A stretch of DNA of 64,000 bases from Bifidobacterium pseudocatenulatum DSM 20438 = JCM 1200 = LMG 10505. GTDB taxonomy: Bacteria; Actinomycetota; Actinomycetes; Actinomycetales; Bifidobacteriaceae. The notes below the pieces were generated by a model. The model did no database searches. It was not told the DNA's origin and saw only the letters and a list, made by a program, of their open reading frames with translations. A program made the translations under genes and the position numbers. Position 1 is the stretch's first letter, and every line of letters begins with the position of its first letter. This document shows, piece after piece, positions 55,046 to 64,000 of this stretch. Where the stretch lies: the NCBI RefSeq assembly GCF_001025215.1, contig NZ_AP012330.1, positions 1,798,001-1,862,000 on the forward strand, given 5' to 3'.

Positions 55046-56560
55046 TTAGCGAATCAACTTCTTCCTATGCAGCATAAAAAGAGCCTTCGAGCGCTCAGTT
55101 GCTGTTAATGAGATATAGAACGCGCCAATACAAAACAGAACAACATATATCATGCCCCACATCAGGAAAAACATGATGGAATTCACCGGTACGAAATACG
55201 TTCCCAGCAAGCATATTCCCGTGACGAAAACCGCCATGATAATGGTAGGTATCTGATTGCGCCAGAAATATAGCATATCCAAACCAATGTGAGTCTGATA
55301 GTACCAATTCATGAAAAGACCGGTCCCCAAAACAATACTCACAATGTATCCGACTGCTGTGGCCCAATATCCCATGGAAGGAATCAATAAAATCGATAAC
55401 ACAACATCCAGCACTGCCGTGAAAACATAAATTACACTACGTGTCTTATGCCTGTTTTTCGCACGTTGAATTTCAATGCCGGTATTCTGTGTCAGAGGAA
55501 TCATAACCGGGAACACCATGATAACAGCCAACCAATATGCGTCCACATTCTGCTGTCCAGCCCACAGCACAACAAAGAATTTCCCTATGATTATGAAACC
55601 ACCATATATAAACCAGAATATTATCATTTGATAACGTCCAACCCTTGTCATCAATTGAGTTAAGACCTTGTTGTCGTTGCTATCAGCAACGATACGGTTT
55701 ATCTGTGGAATGAATACATTAGACATAGTCGTGCTCATGGCAAAGAATATATTTCTTATTTGCACGGCAATAGAGAATGTGGCCACAACAGTCGATCCCG
55801 CCATCGCTCCCAAAAGAAAATTAGGAACATTATTGTTGACCAAATCGAAAATCTGATTGAGGAAAATCCAAAAACTGAATACTGCTATGGCTTTGAACAT
55901 TGACCATTGCAAGCCGGTGAAGGTGAAACGCATGCCCAATTTTTTTACTGCATATACAACATTCATCAACAGTAAGGTCATCGTAACCACCAGCATCGCC
56001 AATGCCACACCTATGGCTCCCATGCCGCGCCACACTAGCAGCACCGCAAGCAGCGGCTGCACCAGCGTAGTCAACAGTTGCCGTGTTTGCTGATAGACGA
56101 AACACTCTTTGGCTGTGATATATGAATTAAATGGACTGGTCATCAATTGCGCAGCAACATTAAGAACCATGAGTACCATTAATTCACGAGCCAGTACCAA
56201 CTCTCGAGGATTCAATCCCCCGGAGAACAGTAAATCCACATTGAAAGTCAATATCACGCCGCCTATAAGGCATAGTCCAACTACAATCAAATAGATAAGA
56301 AGGAATATTCCATTCAGTCGACGGACACTACTTCTCGTTCCATGCGCAATCTCCCTCATGTAGAAACGCACGTAGGCTCCTGAAAAACCCGCGCTTAGCA
56401 GGGTCAAAGCGAAAACAACACTATTGGTCATTTGGAACACGCCATAATCGCCTTGGCCTACGAAATGCAACAGCAAAGGCACATACATCAGATTAACGAA
56501 GTTCTTCGCGATTACATTGGCATATCCAAGAACCGCTCCCGCCTTGCGTTGGTTAGCCAT
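55046..56560 (-). CDS. Wzx-type polysaccharide flippase (EPS cluster B)
   Basis: 504 residues with 12-14 helices. The N-terminus LGYANVIAKNFVNLMYVPLL and the central NQIFDLVNNNVPNFLLGAMA segment are characteristic of flippases in Gram-positive EPS loci. It should move lipid-linked repeat units outward. It is distinct from the cluster A flippase. It is the last gene of cluster B, next to the ISL3 relic, so the cluster may have been cut there. Confidence 0.88.
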   Translation of the reverse strand: MANQRKAGAVLGYANVIAKNFVNLMYVPLLLHFVGQGDYGVFQMTNSVVFALTLLSAGFSGAYVRFYMREIAHGTRSSVRRLNGIFLLIYLIVVGLCLIGGVILTFNVDLLFSGGLNPRELVLARELMVLMVLNVAAQLMTSPFNSYITAKECFVYQQTRQLLTTLVQPLLAVLLVWRGMGAIGVALAMLVVTMTLLLMNVVYAVKKLGMRFTFTGLQWSMFKAIAVFSFWIFLNQIFDLVNNNVPNFLLGAMAGSTVVATFSIAVQIRNIFFAMSTTMSNVFIPQINRIVADSNDNKVLTQLMTRVGRYQMIIFWFIYGGFIIIGKFFVVLWAGQQNVDAYWLAVIMVFPVMIPLTQNTGIEIQRAKNRHKTRSVIYVFTAVLDVVLSILLIPSMGYWATAVGYIVSIVLGTGLFMNWYYQTHIGLDMLYFWRNQIPTIIMAVFVTGICLLGTYFVPVNSIMFFLMWGMIYVVLFCIGAFYISLTATERSKALFMLHRKKLIR

Positions 56561-56565
56561 CCCGC

Positions 56566-57669
56566 TTATACCTCCATGGCCTTGTCAAGCCATGCCCTGG
56601 ACTCAGTGCGATGCTGCTGCAGCAGCAAATCTACTTTCCTGTAATCAATTTCCGGCGCAAGCCCATCATCCAACATGACGGAATCGAGTTCAAAAAGACG
56701 GAACAGTGTTTCCATGCGGGAATTCATACTTGCTTTACCCTTAGTGCCAGCACGATTGAACACAGTGAACTGCCTATGGAAAAGAATGGAAAAACAGCAG
56801 GCATGGTACGAATCAGCAAACACATATTCTGCTTTCGAAAAAAGCTCTACAAAATCCTCCGGACCGGCCACGTATGTTTCAGGATCGCGAAGATCGATCA
56901 TACGCCGTATACGGCAACCATGCTTCTTGGCATATTCCTGAATAGTACGTTCTTGTTCGGCGCTCGGTTCGCCCAAAAAATAGGTAAGCACGTATTTATC
57001 GTCACGCGGAACGAATCCTCTGACAATAGAACGCCAATGCTCCACCGGCACCATGAGCGTCGGATCCAGCACGACCGTTGCCGGTTTCCCAGACAATTCA
57101 CCAATCAGCTTTGCCCCTTGGTCTTCCCTCACCGAGATGGCGGAAAAACGTGCCAATTGCTTCTTGAAAATCGGCTTCGACTCATCCTTAACCTGATTGA
57201 TTCCGAAGCTCGCCGCATAACTTATCAGCTTCGTCTTATCGCTCGTCATATCAGCGAGTCTTGCCGACAGCACCCGATTCGATATCCAACGGTCATTCCA
57301 AACCTGGTCAGATCCTACGACCACTGCCTTCAGCGCGGCAATATTGTTCGCAATCAAACAAGTGGATGCATATAGCTTGGAGCAAGGAACATACCTGCGC
57401 GTAAATGCTTCAGCCCGATACAACCTTTTGAAATCGAGTGCATGTTTTGACGGCAACAAACTCAAAACCTTGTGCGCTACAGGACGAAGTAGAGCAAAAA
57501 ACCTCTTCTCAATAATCTCATTGGGCTTGCTGACGTTCAAGAATTGGTTTACCGTACTCACCGTACCGTAATCACGCAATACCTGCTGAAGTGCATAATT
57601 TTGCAAACGATTACCATAGTTTTTAGGATCATTTACAGTTATGATTCCGATTTCGATTTTTGTTTTCAT
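56566..57669 (-). CDS. Polysaccharide pyruvyl transferase family protein
   Basis: 367 residues with the family opening IGIITVNDPKNYGNRLQNYA, then AVVVGSDQVWND, then YVFADSYHACCFSILFHRQF. The predicted role is to add pyruvate ketals, or a related modification, to EPS sugars. It is 5 bases upstream of the flippase gene and 15 downstream of the nitroreductase gene. Confidence 0.85.
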   Translation of the reverse strand: MKTKIEIGIITVNDPKNYGNRLQNYALQQVLRDYGTVSTVNQFLNVSKPNEIIEKRFFALLRPVAHKVLSLLPSKHALDFKRLYRAEAFTRRYVPCSKLYASTCLIANNIAALKAVVVGSDQVWNDRWISNRVLSARLADMTSDKTKLISYAASFGINQVKDESKPIFKKQLARFSAISVREDQGAKLIGELSGKPATVVLDPTLMVPVEHWRSIVRGFVPRDDKYVLTYFLGEPSAEQERTIQEYAKKHGCRIRRMIDLRDPETYVAGPEDFVELFSKAEYVFADSYHACCFSILFHRQFTVFNRAGTKGKASMNSRMETLFRLFELDSVMLDDGLAPEIDYRKVDLLLQQHRTESRAWLDKAMEV

Positions 57670-57684
57670 TATTTCACCATAAAC

Positions 57685-58704
57685 TTAAAGAGCTTTCTTA
57701 AAAATGCTTTCCATAGGCAGTCGAGTGGACTGCGGAGTACGGACAGATTCCGGGAAATGACCGACTTCAATGAACATTACGAATATCTCATCGTCGGGCA
57801 CACTGAGAATCTCTCGCATTTTAGTCTCGGTCTTTCCATCCAGCATCGCATGCAAAGGGCAAGAAGCCAATCCATACGCCTCCAACGACATCAGCAGCAT
57901 CATACTGAAAAGACCACCGTCGATAAAACCCTGGTTACGCTCGTTTGGCCCCATGAACACGCTGGTTTTGGCAGTGACAAGAAGCAACTGAGGAGGAAGG
58001 GCATAACCCCGAACACCTCCCTGAAGCTTCAATACTTCGGCAATTTGATGCGCATCACTAATCAACAAAACACGCGCGGGCTGTCGATTGCAGGCAGACG
58101 GAGCTCGAGTGGCGAGTTTCACAGCCTTGACGATTTCTTCTTCGGCGACGGGCCGTGCGGAATACTCTCGCAGGGAATGCCTATTCTCCGCCAATTCGAT
58201 AAACGTTTTTTGTGCATTATCCGCTTTTTCCGCTGCGGCGACGACAATACTTCCACCATTTTCATCGGTCGCCTGCTTTGCGCGCTCCCAATGTTCAGCG
58301 CCAAGATATCGGCGCTGTTCGCTGATATCTTTTCCTGCGGCCTCGTGGCGAGCAATATACTCATGCACTGCGCTCATGCACTCGCGATAGACCGGATTAT
58401 CGAGATAATCCGAATCAGCAGTCTCCAGTTTTGCAAGCTCGGGCCCAAGTGCTTTGAAAACATGTGCTCCGAATCCATAGCGAAACTCTCGATGCCCGAG
58501 ACCTTTTTCAATCTGATGTGTTAGAAAAATGATTCGAGTTTGCACTTGCATAAGGCCAGTGGACCATTCGCGGGAAAAAGTCCTGTTGAATCGCTTCGCC
58601 TGCAGATTATATTCTTTCCGAAGGATAAGCGAAGACTTAATTTGCCTTAGAGAATTCACAACACTATCAGGAAAAATATTACCGATAACATGCTTAAAAC
58701 TCAT
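57685..58704 (-). CDS. Nitroreductase-family protein with N-terminal extension (EPS cluster B)
   Basis: 339 residues. The C-terminal FMN nitroreductase domain has ENRHSLREYSARPVAEEEIV, APSACNRQPARVLLISDAHQ and FIDGGLFSMMLLMSLEAYGL. The N-terminal half carries HQIEKGLGHREFRYGFGAHV, matching the extension of the cluster A paralogue at 12557. It lies between two pyruvyl transferase genes in one operon. The substrate is unknown. A redox change of a sugar or a pyruvyl group is only a hypothesis. Confidence 0.82.
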   Translation of the reverse strand: MSFKHVIGNIFPDSVVNSLRQIKSSLILRKEYNLQAKRFNRTFSREWSTGLMQVQTRIIFLTHQIEKGLGHREFRYGFGAHVFKALGPELAKLETADSDYLDNPVYRECMSAVHEYIARHEAAGKDISEQRRYLGAEHWERAKQATDENGGSIVVAAAEKADNAQKTFIELAENRHSLREYSARPVAEEEIVKAVKLATRAPSACNRQPARVLLISDAHQIAEVLKLQGGVRGYALPPQLLLVTAKTSVFMGPNERNQGFIDGGLFSMMLLMSLEAYGLASCPLHAMLDGKTETKMREILSVPDDEIFVMFIEVGHFPESVRTPQSTRLPMESIFKKAL

Positions 58705-58719
58705 CGAAAAACTCCTTGC

Positions 58720-59838
58720 TTACAATGCAGTAAAATACTTATCCAAAAACTCACTTGCGACTTTTCTGAAATCCGCAAGCATTGTTTGCACAGGTCCCCA
58801 ATCAATTTCCCCATCGGCCGTATCGATATCCTTAATTGCGACTTGATTATCAGTGCGACGATCAGAAAGGTCGAAATCTTTCAATACGTCGGTCAGCCGT
58901 ACTGAATATCGAGGGGGGTCAAATACAATCATCGGTTTGTTGAAGAGAATTGAGAAGCATGTGCCATGGAATGAATCCGTCACCACATAATCAGCATCAC
59001 GAAATGCTGCCAGCCATTGCTCAGGTGTTGGCTGACAAATTGATTCGCAACCAGCAGAGCCGGGCTTTCGCGGGCTGAAAGTGACGATACGAACTTTCAA
59101 ACCTTTTTCCTCGGCCAGCTGCTGCGCATAGCCGATCATTCTTTGATTATGATTCAACATATAAATCAATACATATTGATCCTTATACTTCGGCACGCTA
59201 TGAGAAAGCTCATGCCACAGCTGAGGACGGCAGAGCAGAACGGGATCCTTCAACGCAACAGAACCTTTAATACCCATTTGTTCAAGAATCGACACGCTAG
59301 AGCTTTCACGTACAGAAATTGCGTCGAACTGTTCAAGCAAAGGTTTCATCTTCGCGGCTTCGGCATCAGGAATAGATGGGCGTCCGAAACTAGCAGAGAG
59401 GGAAATCTTTCGGCAATCCGAAGGAACGTTCTTCAAGGTATATACAGGGTCAATGCCCTTGTTGAGCTCCTCATTCCAAGTTTGGTCGCTACCTACACAA
59501 TACACCGCTTGCTCGTCAAATCGACCACTACCCGCGATGAATGGATTAGCATCGACCAAATGCAACTGTCTTTCCACGAAAGAGCGGAATAGTTTTTTAT
59601 TCGTCTTCAACTCTGGAAGTGCGACAAAATATCGAACTATGTTAATGGGCAAAAAGTGATTCATATCCTTAAGATAAATGTCCCGCAAACCCTCATGAGT
59701 CCACGCTTCTCGGCAATAGTCGATAAATAACGGCTTGCCGTATGGTCCAAGAACATCGCGCGTTGCCACAGCCTGTAAAACAGTACCATAATTATATGAA
59801 TCGATTATTGTTGACACATATATATTTTTATCAAACAT
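58720..59838 (-). CDS. Polysaccharide pyruvyl transferase family protein
   Basis: 372 residues from the ATG at 59838 (MFDKNIYVSTIIDSYNYGTV) with GAAGGTGACG upstream; a longer frame overlaps the acyltransferase gene. Family segments: YCVGSDQTWNEELNKG and YVVTDSFHGTCFSILFNKPM. It is the second such enzyme in cluster B and is different enough to act on another position or sugar. Confidence 0.85.
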   Translation of the reverse strand: MFDKNIYVSTIIDSYNYGTVLQAVATRDVLGPYGKPLFIDYCREAWTHEGLRDIYLKDMNHFLPINIVRYFVALPELKTNKKLFRSFVERQLHLVDANPFIAGSGRFDEQAVYCVGSDQTWNEELNKGIDPVYTLKNVPSDCRKISLSASFGRPSIPDAEAAKMKPLLEQFDAISVRESSSVSILEQMGIKGSVALKDPVLLCRPQLWHELSHSVPKYKDQYVLIYMLNHNQRMIGYAQQLAEEKGLKVRIVTFSPRKPGSAGCESICQPTPEQWLAAFRDADYVVTDSFHGTCFSILFNKPMIVFDPPRYSVRLTDVLKDFDLSDRRTDNQVAIKDIDTADGEIDWGPVQTMLADFRKVASEFLDKYFTAL

Positions 59839-59854
59839 CGTCACCTTCTTTATC

Positions 59855-60592
59855 TTAAAGTTTTTCTTTGCAATTTCGAGAACAACAGTATTTAATAAAT
59901 TCTTCAAAACCATCAAACATAGGTTTCGAATATTTTGATAAATTGACGCTTAATGTAAAACTGCCATCAATGAGATGCATGGTTTGATCAAAAGCTTCGC
60001 AACTGCAAATTCCATTTTTATCTGGACTCTCAAACAACCAGAAGTATTCTCTAAAAATTTCTTTAGGCGGTATCTCTCCAGCATGGGACGCACAATAGGT
60101 CTTAAATAAATTCAGAGCCTCATCAAGCTGTGAAGCGATTCTCTTATCCCGATATTTCGAAAGCGGCATAAGCACTCTGCATGGGTTGCCTGCCGCTACC
60201 GAATCAGCAGGAATATCATGTGTGACAACCGAGCCAGCTCCAATAATGACATTATCGCCAATATTTACATTTTTAAGAATAATCGCATTCATACCAATGA
60301 ACACATTATTACCAATTGAAACCTGCCCCGTATTTCCGAGCACATCTCCATAACGCCCTTTAAGAACACACCAGTCATATCCATGGTCCACAATCGTGAC
60401 CCCATGGGTAATCCGCACGTTGCGTCCAATGCTGAGATTAAAAGGATAATTTAGCCCCAAACAATTGCTCTGCGGATCATAAAAATATGTGTCATCACCA
60501 ATAGAAACTCCTTTCCCTCTCCAGTAGTCAACAAACGCCTTCGAACTAGATTTTTCGCGAAGAATCAATCTTCTAAATAAATCTTTAATCAT
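59855..60592 (-). CDS. Hexapeptide-repeat acyltransferase
   Basis: 245 residues. A left-handed beta-helix of hexapeptide repeats (LSIGRNVRITHGVTIVDHGY, then QVSIGNNVFIGMNAIILKNV, then VIIGAGSVVTHDIPADSVAA) is of the maltose O-acetyltransferase/serine acetyltransferase-like type. His in ITHGVT or DHGYD is a likely catalytic base. About 80 C-terminal residues form an extra Cys-containing domain. It probably acetylates EPS sugars. Confidence 0.85.
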   Translation of the reverse strand: MIKDLFRRLILREKSSSKAFVDYWRGKGVSIGDDTYFYDPQSNCLGLNYPFNLSIGRNVRITHGVTIVDHGYDWCVLKGRYGDVLGNTGQVSIGNNVFIGMNAIILKNVNIGDNVIIGAGSVVTHDIPADSVAAGNPCRVLMPLSKYRDKRIASQLDEALNLFKTYCASHAGEIPPKEIFREYFWLFESPDKNGICSCEAFDQTMHLIDGSFTLSVNLSKYSKPMFDGFEEFIKYCCSRNCKEKL

Positions 60593-60603
60593 TTAACCGT
60601 CCT

Positions 60604-61572
60604 TTAAAATTTTTCTTTGAATCTTTTCTTATAAGTATCAATCCAGAACCAATTTAATACATTAAAAAATCTGTTCTGCAATCCGGTTTTAGTTGACGGA
60701 AGGAATTTGGCTTTAACAAAACGGTCAGGACGTATCTCCACAATTGGTGACTGTACTATATCAGAAGACATGCGCATACGTCGTGATTGCAAATGCATAT
60801 ACAGATATTGTCGGATACACACATGGTCTTTGTCCCATGAAGCCGAAAACAATCCGTCAGAGCACAGGTAATAACGTGCTAAATGCGCATATCTAAGATC
60901 CTCTTCGAATTTTTGCGTCTTAGGGTTGTAAGCAGTCCTAGTAATCTTCGCTTTCTTAGGACTTACATTGAACGACAAATCTTTCTCATATATCTTTGCG
61001 TTATCATTTCGAAAAATCGTATGTACATTAAGCCGATCAGGATTCATCGAGCATTTAACATTTTCATCAAATACGTAGATACGATTTGTCGTAAATGCTT
61101 CTCTGTAAATTTCACGCCCTTCAAGCGATTTCATAAAACGACGATTGTTTTCAAAGTTGTTTCTATATATAGTCAAATGACCAGCGGCAAAAATTTTGTC
61201 GTAATCCTTATCCAGCACAGGAGATAATATCTTTTCAAGATTACCGAAAACGAGATCACAATCACAGTGTCCCCAATATTCATAATCTCGAATGTATTCT
61301 TCAAACAAAAAACCATAAGCTGGCTTAAAATCACACAGTTTATAGGCAGTTGTAATGCACGGTTCAAAACCCAACTTTTGCGAAGCGTTAGTCCTAAACT
61401 CAGACAGCGTCATCGGTACTACGTGTACATTTTGCGGATAATTATACGGCTCTGTGCTATCAGTAAAAATAAAAAAATCGTAAGCCTGATTATAGCCACA
61501 TGACTTTAAGAACAAAGGGAAATAATTATTAAATTTACCGAAATACGGTAATATCAAAGCACATTTTTTCAT
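60604..61572 (-). CDS. DUF6625 glycosyltransferase-like protein
   Basis: 322 residues. The start ALILPYFGKFNNYFPLFLKS and the central YEYWGHCDCDLVFGNLEKIL (with DCD as possible metal motif) match DUF6625 proteins of EPS loci, likely glycosyltransferases with a GT-A fold. The region is AT-rich. Its donor is unknown. Confidence 0.8.
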   Translation of the reverse strand: MKKCALILPYFGKFNNYFPLFLKSCGYNQAYDFFIFTDSTEPYNYPQNVHVVPMTLSEFRTNASQKLGFEPCITTAYKLCDFKPAYGFLFEEYIRDYEYWGHCDCDLVFGNLEKILSPVLDKDYDKIFAAGHLTIYRNNFENNRRFMKSLEGREIYREAFTTNRIYVFDENVKCSMNPDRLNVHTIFRNDNAKIYEKDLSFNVSPKKAKITRTAYNPKTQKFEEDLRYAHLARYYLCSDGLFSASWDKDHVCIRQYLYMHLQSRRMRMSSDIVQSPIVEIRPDRFVKAKFLPSTKTGLQNRFFNVLNWFWIDTYKKRFKEKF

Positions 61573-61576
61573 CTCA

Positions 61577-62794
61577 TTATCCCTTCCTCTGATTAATGCT
61601 TAATGAAATTACACGAAGCAAAGCCAATACCGCAAAGAAATCCATTCCATAACTTATTTCAACAGTTCCTATGCAAATGAATGCATAGACGAAAGCCACA
61701 CAAATAAGCATGGCAACGTTATTCGTTGAAGCATGAGTCAAAGCTGTTTTGAAATTTAGTGCAATCAACAAGATGATTATTATGGCGGTAATGTAGCCTC
61801 CATATAAGATCCATTCCGCCAAAGCATTCTGGGTATCCGGCGCACCTTTCAGAGCAAAATCGAGCACTTCATAGCTGACTCCATATCCGTATCCCAAAAG
61901 CGGTTTCCGAGATAGCACCTTAGGAACGACTTCAAAAATCAGCAATCTACCCGTCATCGTCACATCTTTATGAAGAGTATCTACGATGTAGTTTGCCACA
62001 AAGGTAATATGCAAAAAAGACGTGGCGATATACATGAAAACATAACTGAGAACAACCGTGACGGAAGCAGTAATGGGATTATAAACGAATAACGGAAAAA
62101 TCCTTCCCAGAATAAACCACACAATCATCAGCACTATCGCATTAATCCCGGTAGTGCAGTCCACCTTCAGGCAAATAGCAAAAGTCAGAATAATTAAGCC
62201 AACAAACAGTGTTTGATTTATAAAACTTTTACTGTTCTTGAAAAATGCTTTTCGTATCACGAATAACACAACAAATAATACATGAAAATAAGCAATTCTG
62301 AATTTATTTCCAATAAGATATATCCCAGAAAAATAAACTGTAACATCCGTAATCAGCAAAACAATCAACGCTACTACATAAAAGACATTTAGAGCCGACC
62401 GCAGACGTCTTTTCTCAAAGGCATAGTTTATTACTGCAATAAATTCCAGCAATCCACCTAAAGCCACAATTGCGGCCAAGAACGGATTCCGGGATGTATA
62501 GTCATCCCTCGATAAGAAAGAACTAAAGCTAACAACCGCAAAGAACACTAACCAAGGTACAAGACTTAACCAGTTTTTATCAGAAACAATGACAGTTAAT
62601 TTCAAACAGATGAATATACCTACAATTAATAACATCAGGTAGCGTATATATGCATATGTCTCAATAACAGACGACACATCTACAAAAACCGTCAAAAACG
62701 ACAAAGCATATATCCACGTGTCTGCTTTTATAGGTTCTCTCACAATCCCTGATAATCGAGCACCGCTCATAGCACTGTTTCTATTGGAAACCAT
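61577..62794 (-). CDS. Wzy-type EPS polymerase
   Basis: 405 residues with about 11 helices and a polar loop near 285-320 containing GYGYGVSYEVLDFALKGAPD, the pattern of O-antigen polymerases. It should join repeat units outside the membrane. The gene is AT-rich compared with cluster A, which supports separate acquisition. Confidence 0.8.
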   Translation of the reverse strand: MVSNRNSAMSGARLSGIVREPIKADTWIYALSFLTVFVDVSSVIETYAYIRYLMLLIVGIFICLKLTVIVSDKNWLSLVPWLVFFAVVSFSSFLSRDDYTSRNPFLAAIVALGGLLEFIAVINYAFEKRRLRSALNVFYVVALIVLLITDVTVYFSGIYLIGNKFRIAYFHVLFVVLFVIRKAFFKNSKSFINQTLFVGLIILTFAICLKVDCTTGINAIVLMIVWFILGRIFPLFVYNPITASVTVVLSYVFMYIATSFLHITFVANYIVDTLHKDVTMTGRLLIFEVVPKVLSRKPLLGYGYGVSYEVLDFALKGAPDTQNALAEWILYGGYITAIIIILLIALNFKTALTHASTNNVAMLICVAFVYAFICIGTVEISYGMDFFAVLALLRVISLSINQRKG

Positions 62795-62801
62795 AAGTTA
62801 T

Positions 62802-63809
62802 CTACCGTCCCAATAATTTAGCGTAAAATGTGGGCCGCCCATGCACTTCCTTGGGAAAACTCTGTTTCCAAGTAAGCTTGAATAGCCTCGTATCCTCTGT
62901 GAGCTTGGACCAATAGCTCTCATCGTACAGCTCATCAAGCACTTTGTATAAATCATCACAACGTGGGTTGTTGGGCTTAATCGCCGCAAATGCATCAGCT
63001 ATGCCCTTATTATGGCGTTGGGCGAGCACAATGAGGTAATCCGTCAACAAATAATCAACTAAATAATCATTTAATTCCCAATAATGTAAGTAAAAATCAC
63101 GTAAAGCACGAAAAATCCATCTATTTTTATTTACACAACCAAGCGAATAATTTGCAAAATACCCCTGTGCAACTGAACAATGCAAATAATCCGGACGTTT
63201 AATCGAAAACATAGGACTGCCGAAAGCCATATCTGAAAGCGGACCAGTGCAGAAAAAAGTGGCATCCAGCCATAAACCGCCATATTCAGCTAACAAAGAC
63301 AGACGCAACAAATCAGAAAGATGTGTTCGTGAAATAATTCCTTCAGATTGCTTCTTTTTAACCCACTTCGGAATCTTGATATACTGTTCGACGTTCTGAT
63401 CAGTAATAATCGTGACCTGATGATTACCTGCATTGTGGCAAATAGATTCCACACAACACTTCACAATTTCTGGGGCATTCTCAAGCCCTTGCCACCAGCA
63501 AATCCAAATGCGCCCTTCCATATCTGGATCGACAGGAGCCATCGGTGCATCATAATCATAATTACGATAAAAATCGCCGTATCGCTGTTCGAAATATTTC
63601 AACATAATCTCATGCTTACGAATCAATCGATCGCGCACAGCAGGAGGCTCTGCGAATCCGTTATGATTCATTACCTGGATATCCCATTTCGCATGAAACG
63701 TCTCTAGAGCATCATTCCATGATGTATACGAGGCGATCTCTTTGGTGGACCGAAGCTCCTCACCGACCCGATGAACAATTCGTTGAATACTGTTATGCCC
63801 CACAGCCAT
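62802..63809 (-). CDS. Capsular polysaccharide synthesis glycosyltransferase
   Basis: 335 residues from the ATG at 63809. GTG or ATG codons 3-12 bases earlier are also possible, since AAAGG lies at about 63824. The sequence fits Caps_synth (GT32-like) enzymes: RIWICWWQGLENAPEIVKCC, VTIITDQNVEQYIKIPKWV, SDLLRLSLLAEYGGLWLDAT with the LDA metal motif. It should transfer a sugar to the lipid-linked EPS unit. It is the first cluster B gene in the window. Confidence 0.85.
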   Translation of the reverse strand: MAVGHNSIQRIVHRVGEELRSTKEIASYTSWNDALETFHAKWDIQVMNHNGFAEPPAVRDRLIRKHEIMLKYFEQRYGDFYRNYDYDAPMAPVDPDMEGRIWICWWQGLENAPEIVKCCVESICHNAGNHQVTIITDQNVEQYIKIPKWVKKKQSEGIISRTHLSDLLRLSLLAEYGGLWLDATFFCTGPLSDMAFGSPMFSIKRPDYLHCSVAQGYFANYSLGCVNKNRWIFRALRDFYLHYWELNDYLVDYLLTDYLIVLAQRHNKGIADAFAAIKPNNPRCDDLYKVLDELYDESYWSKLTEDTRLFKLTWKQSFPKEVHGRPTFYAKLLGR

Positions 63810-63821
63810 CACTTCCACCAT

Positions 63822-64000
63822 CCTTTCTTTTTCAGAACCTGCCGTGCCTCCGCCAAAACAAATACTTCCCATGCCTGGCCGCTGCAAAGTGCTTCATGAA
63901 GCATTCGCTGTTGCCTTGGTAATGTCTCCAAGGGATATCCCACACACGCTTCAACACACATGTGGCTCTGTGAGAGTCTACGGATGTTCCTTAATTTATC
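63822..64000. other. Leader of cluster B at the window edge
   Basis: About 180 bases with no gene I can support. They could hold the promoter of cluster B or the end of a further gene outside the window. Confidence 0.3.

Noticed and set aside
1-64000. tRNA, rRNA and riboswitch search by eye
   Set aside because: I saw no convincing cloverleaf or conserved rRNA or riboswitch core in the gaps; short or unusual RNAs could have been missed.

Overview
The window is almost certainly from a Bifidobacterium, most likely the adolescentis/pseudocatenulatum group. The support is GC-rich actinobacterial coding, two secreted AmyE-type amylases with starch-binding modules (one with a CBM74), LacI-regulated ABC-transporter/GH31 cassettes without their own ATPase, a G5-domain resuscitation-factor-like protein, and large exopolysaccharide (EPS) loci. 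I could not run any search, so the species is not fixed.

Layout. Positions 1-6430 are ordinary chromosome: an App1-like protein (cut by the window edge), gcvH, nudC, an alpha/beta hydrolase, a Nudix-like protein, thioredoxin, a G5/lysozyme-fold secreted protein and a hypothetical protein. Positions 7071-10103 hold a 1010-residue secreted amylase and 20008-24399 a 1463-residue one with CBM74. Between them lies EPS cluster A (10232-19469, minus strand): DUF4422 and GT2 glycosyltransferases, Wzy, Wzx, a galactofuranosyltransferase-like enzyme, a nitroreductase, a second GT2 and a polysaccharide pyruvyl transferase. Next come a membrane protein/XRE regulator pair, a small wall-type protein, a low-molecular-weight tyrosine phosphatase and a Wzc-like tyrosine kinase (24758-28402), the likely control proteins of EPS assembly.

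Positions 28555-42733 contain two paralogous alpha-glucoside utilisation cassettes (LacI regulator, binding lipoprotein, two permeases, GH31 enzyme). Between them is an intergenic repeat cluster whose unit recurs after the second cassette.

Positions 43241-54970 are an accessory region rich in defence genes and debris: a YccF membrane protein, a broken EPS polymerase, a Panacea-domain/Doc toxin-antitoxin pair, AbiH between two relics of one insertion sequence, an acyltransferase with a G10 tract and two further frameshifts, a broken RecG-like ATPase tail, a TIR plus TM-macro pair that looks like type II Thoeris, a complete IS3-family element inside a truncated IS21 element, and an ISL3 relic.

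Positions 55046-63809 (minus strand, more AT-rich) are EPS cluster B: capsular glycosyltransferase, Wzy, DUF6625 protein, hexapeptide acyltransferase, two pyruvyl transferases around a nitroreductase, and Wzx. No priming glycosyltransferase is visible; it probably lies outside the window. The most striking shared feature of the two EPS clusters is the repeated pairing of an N-terminally extended nitroreductase with polysaccharide pyruvyl transferases. I saw no rRNA, tRNA or CRISPR array.
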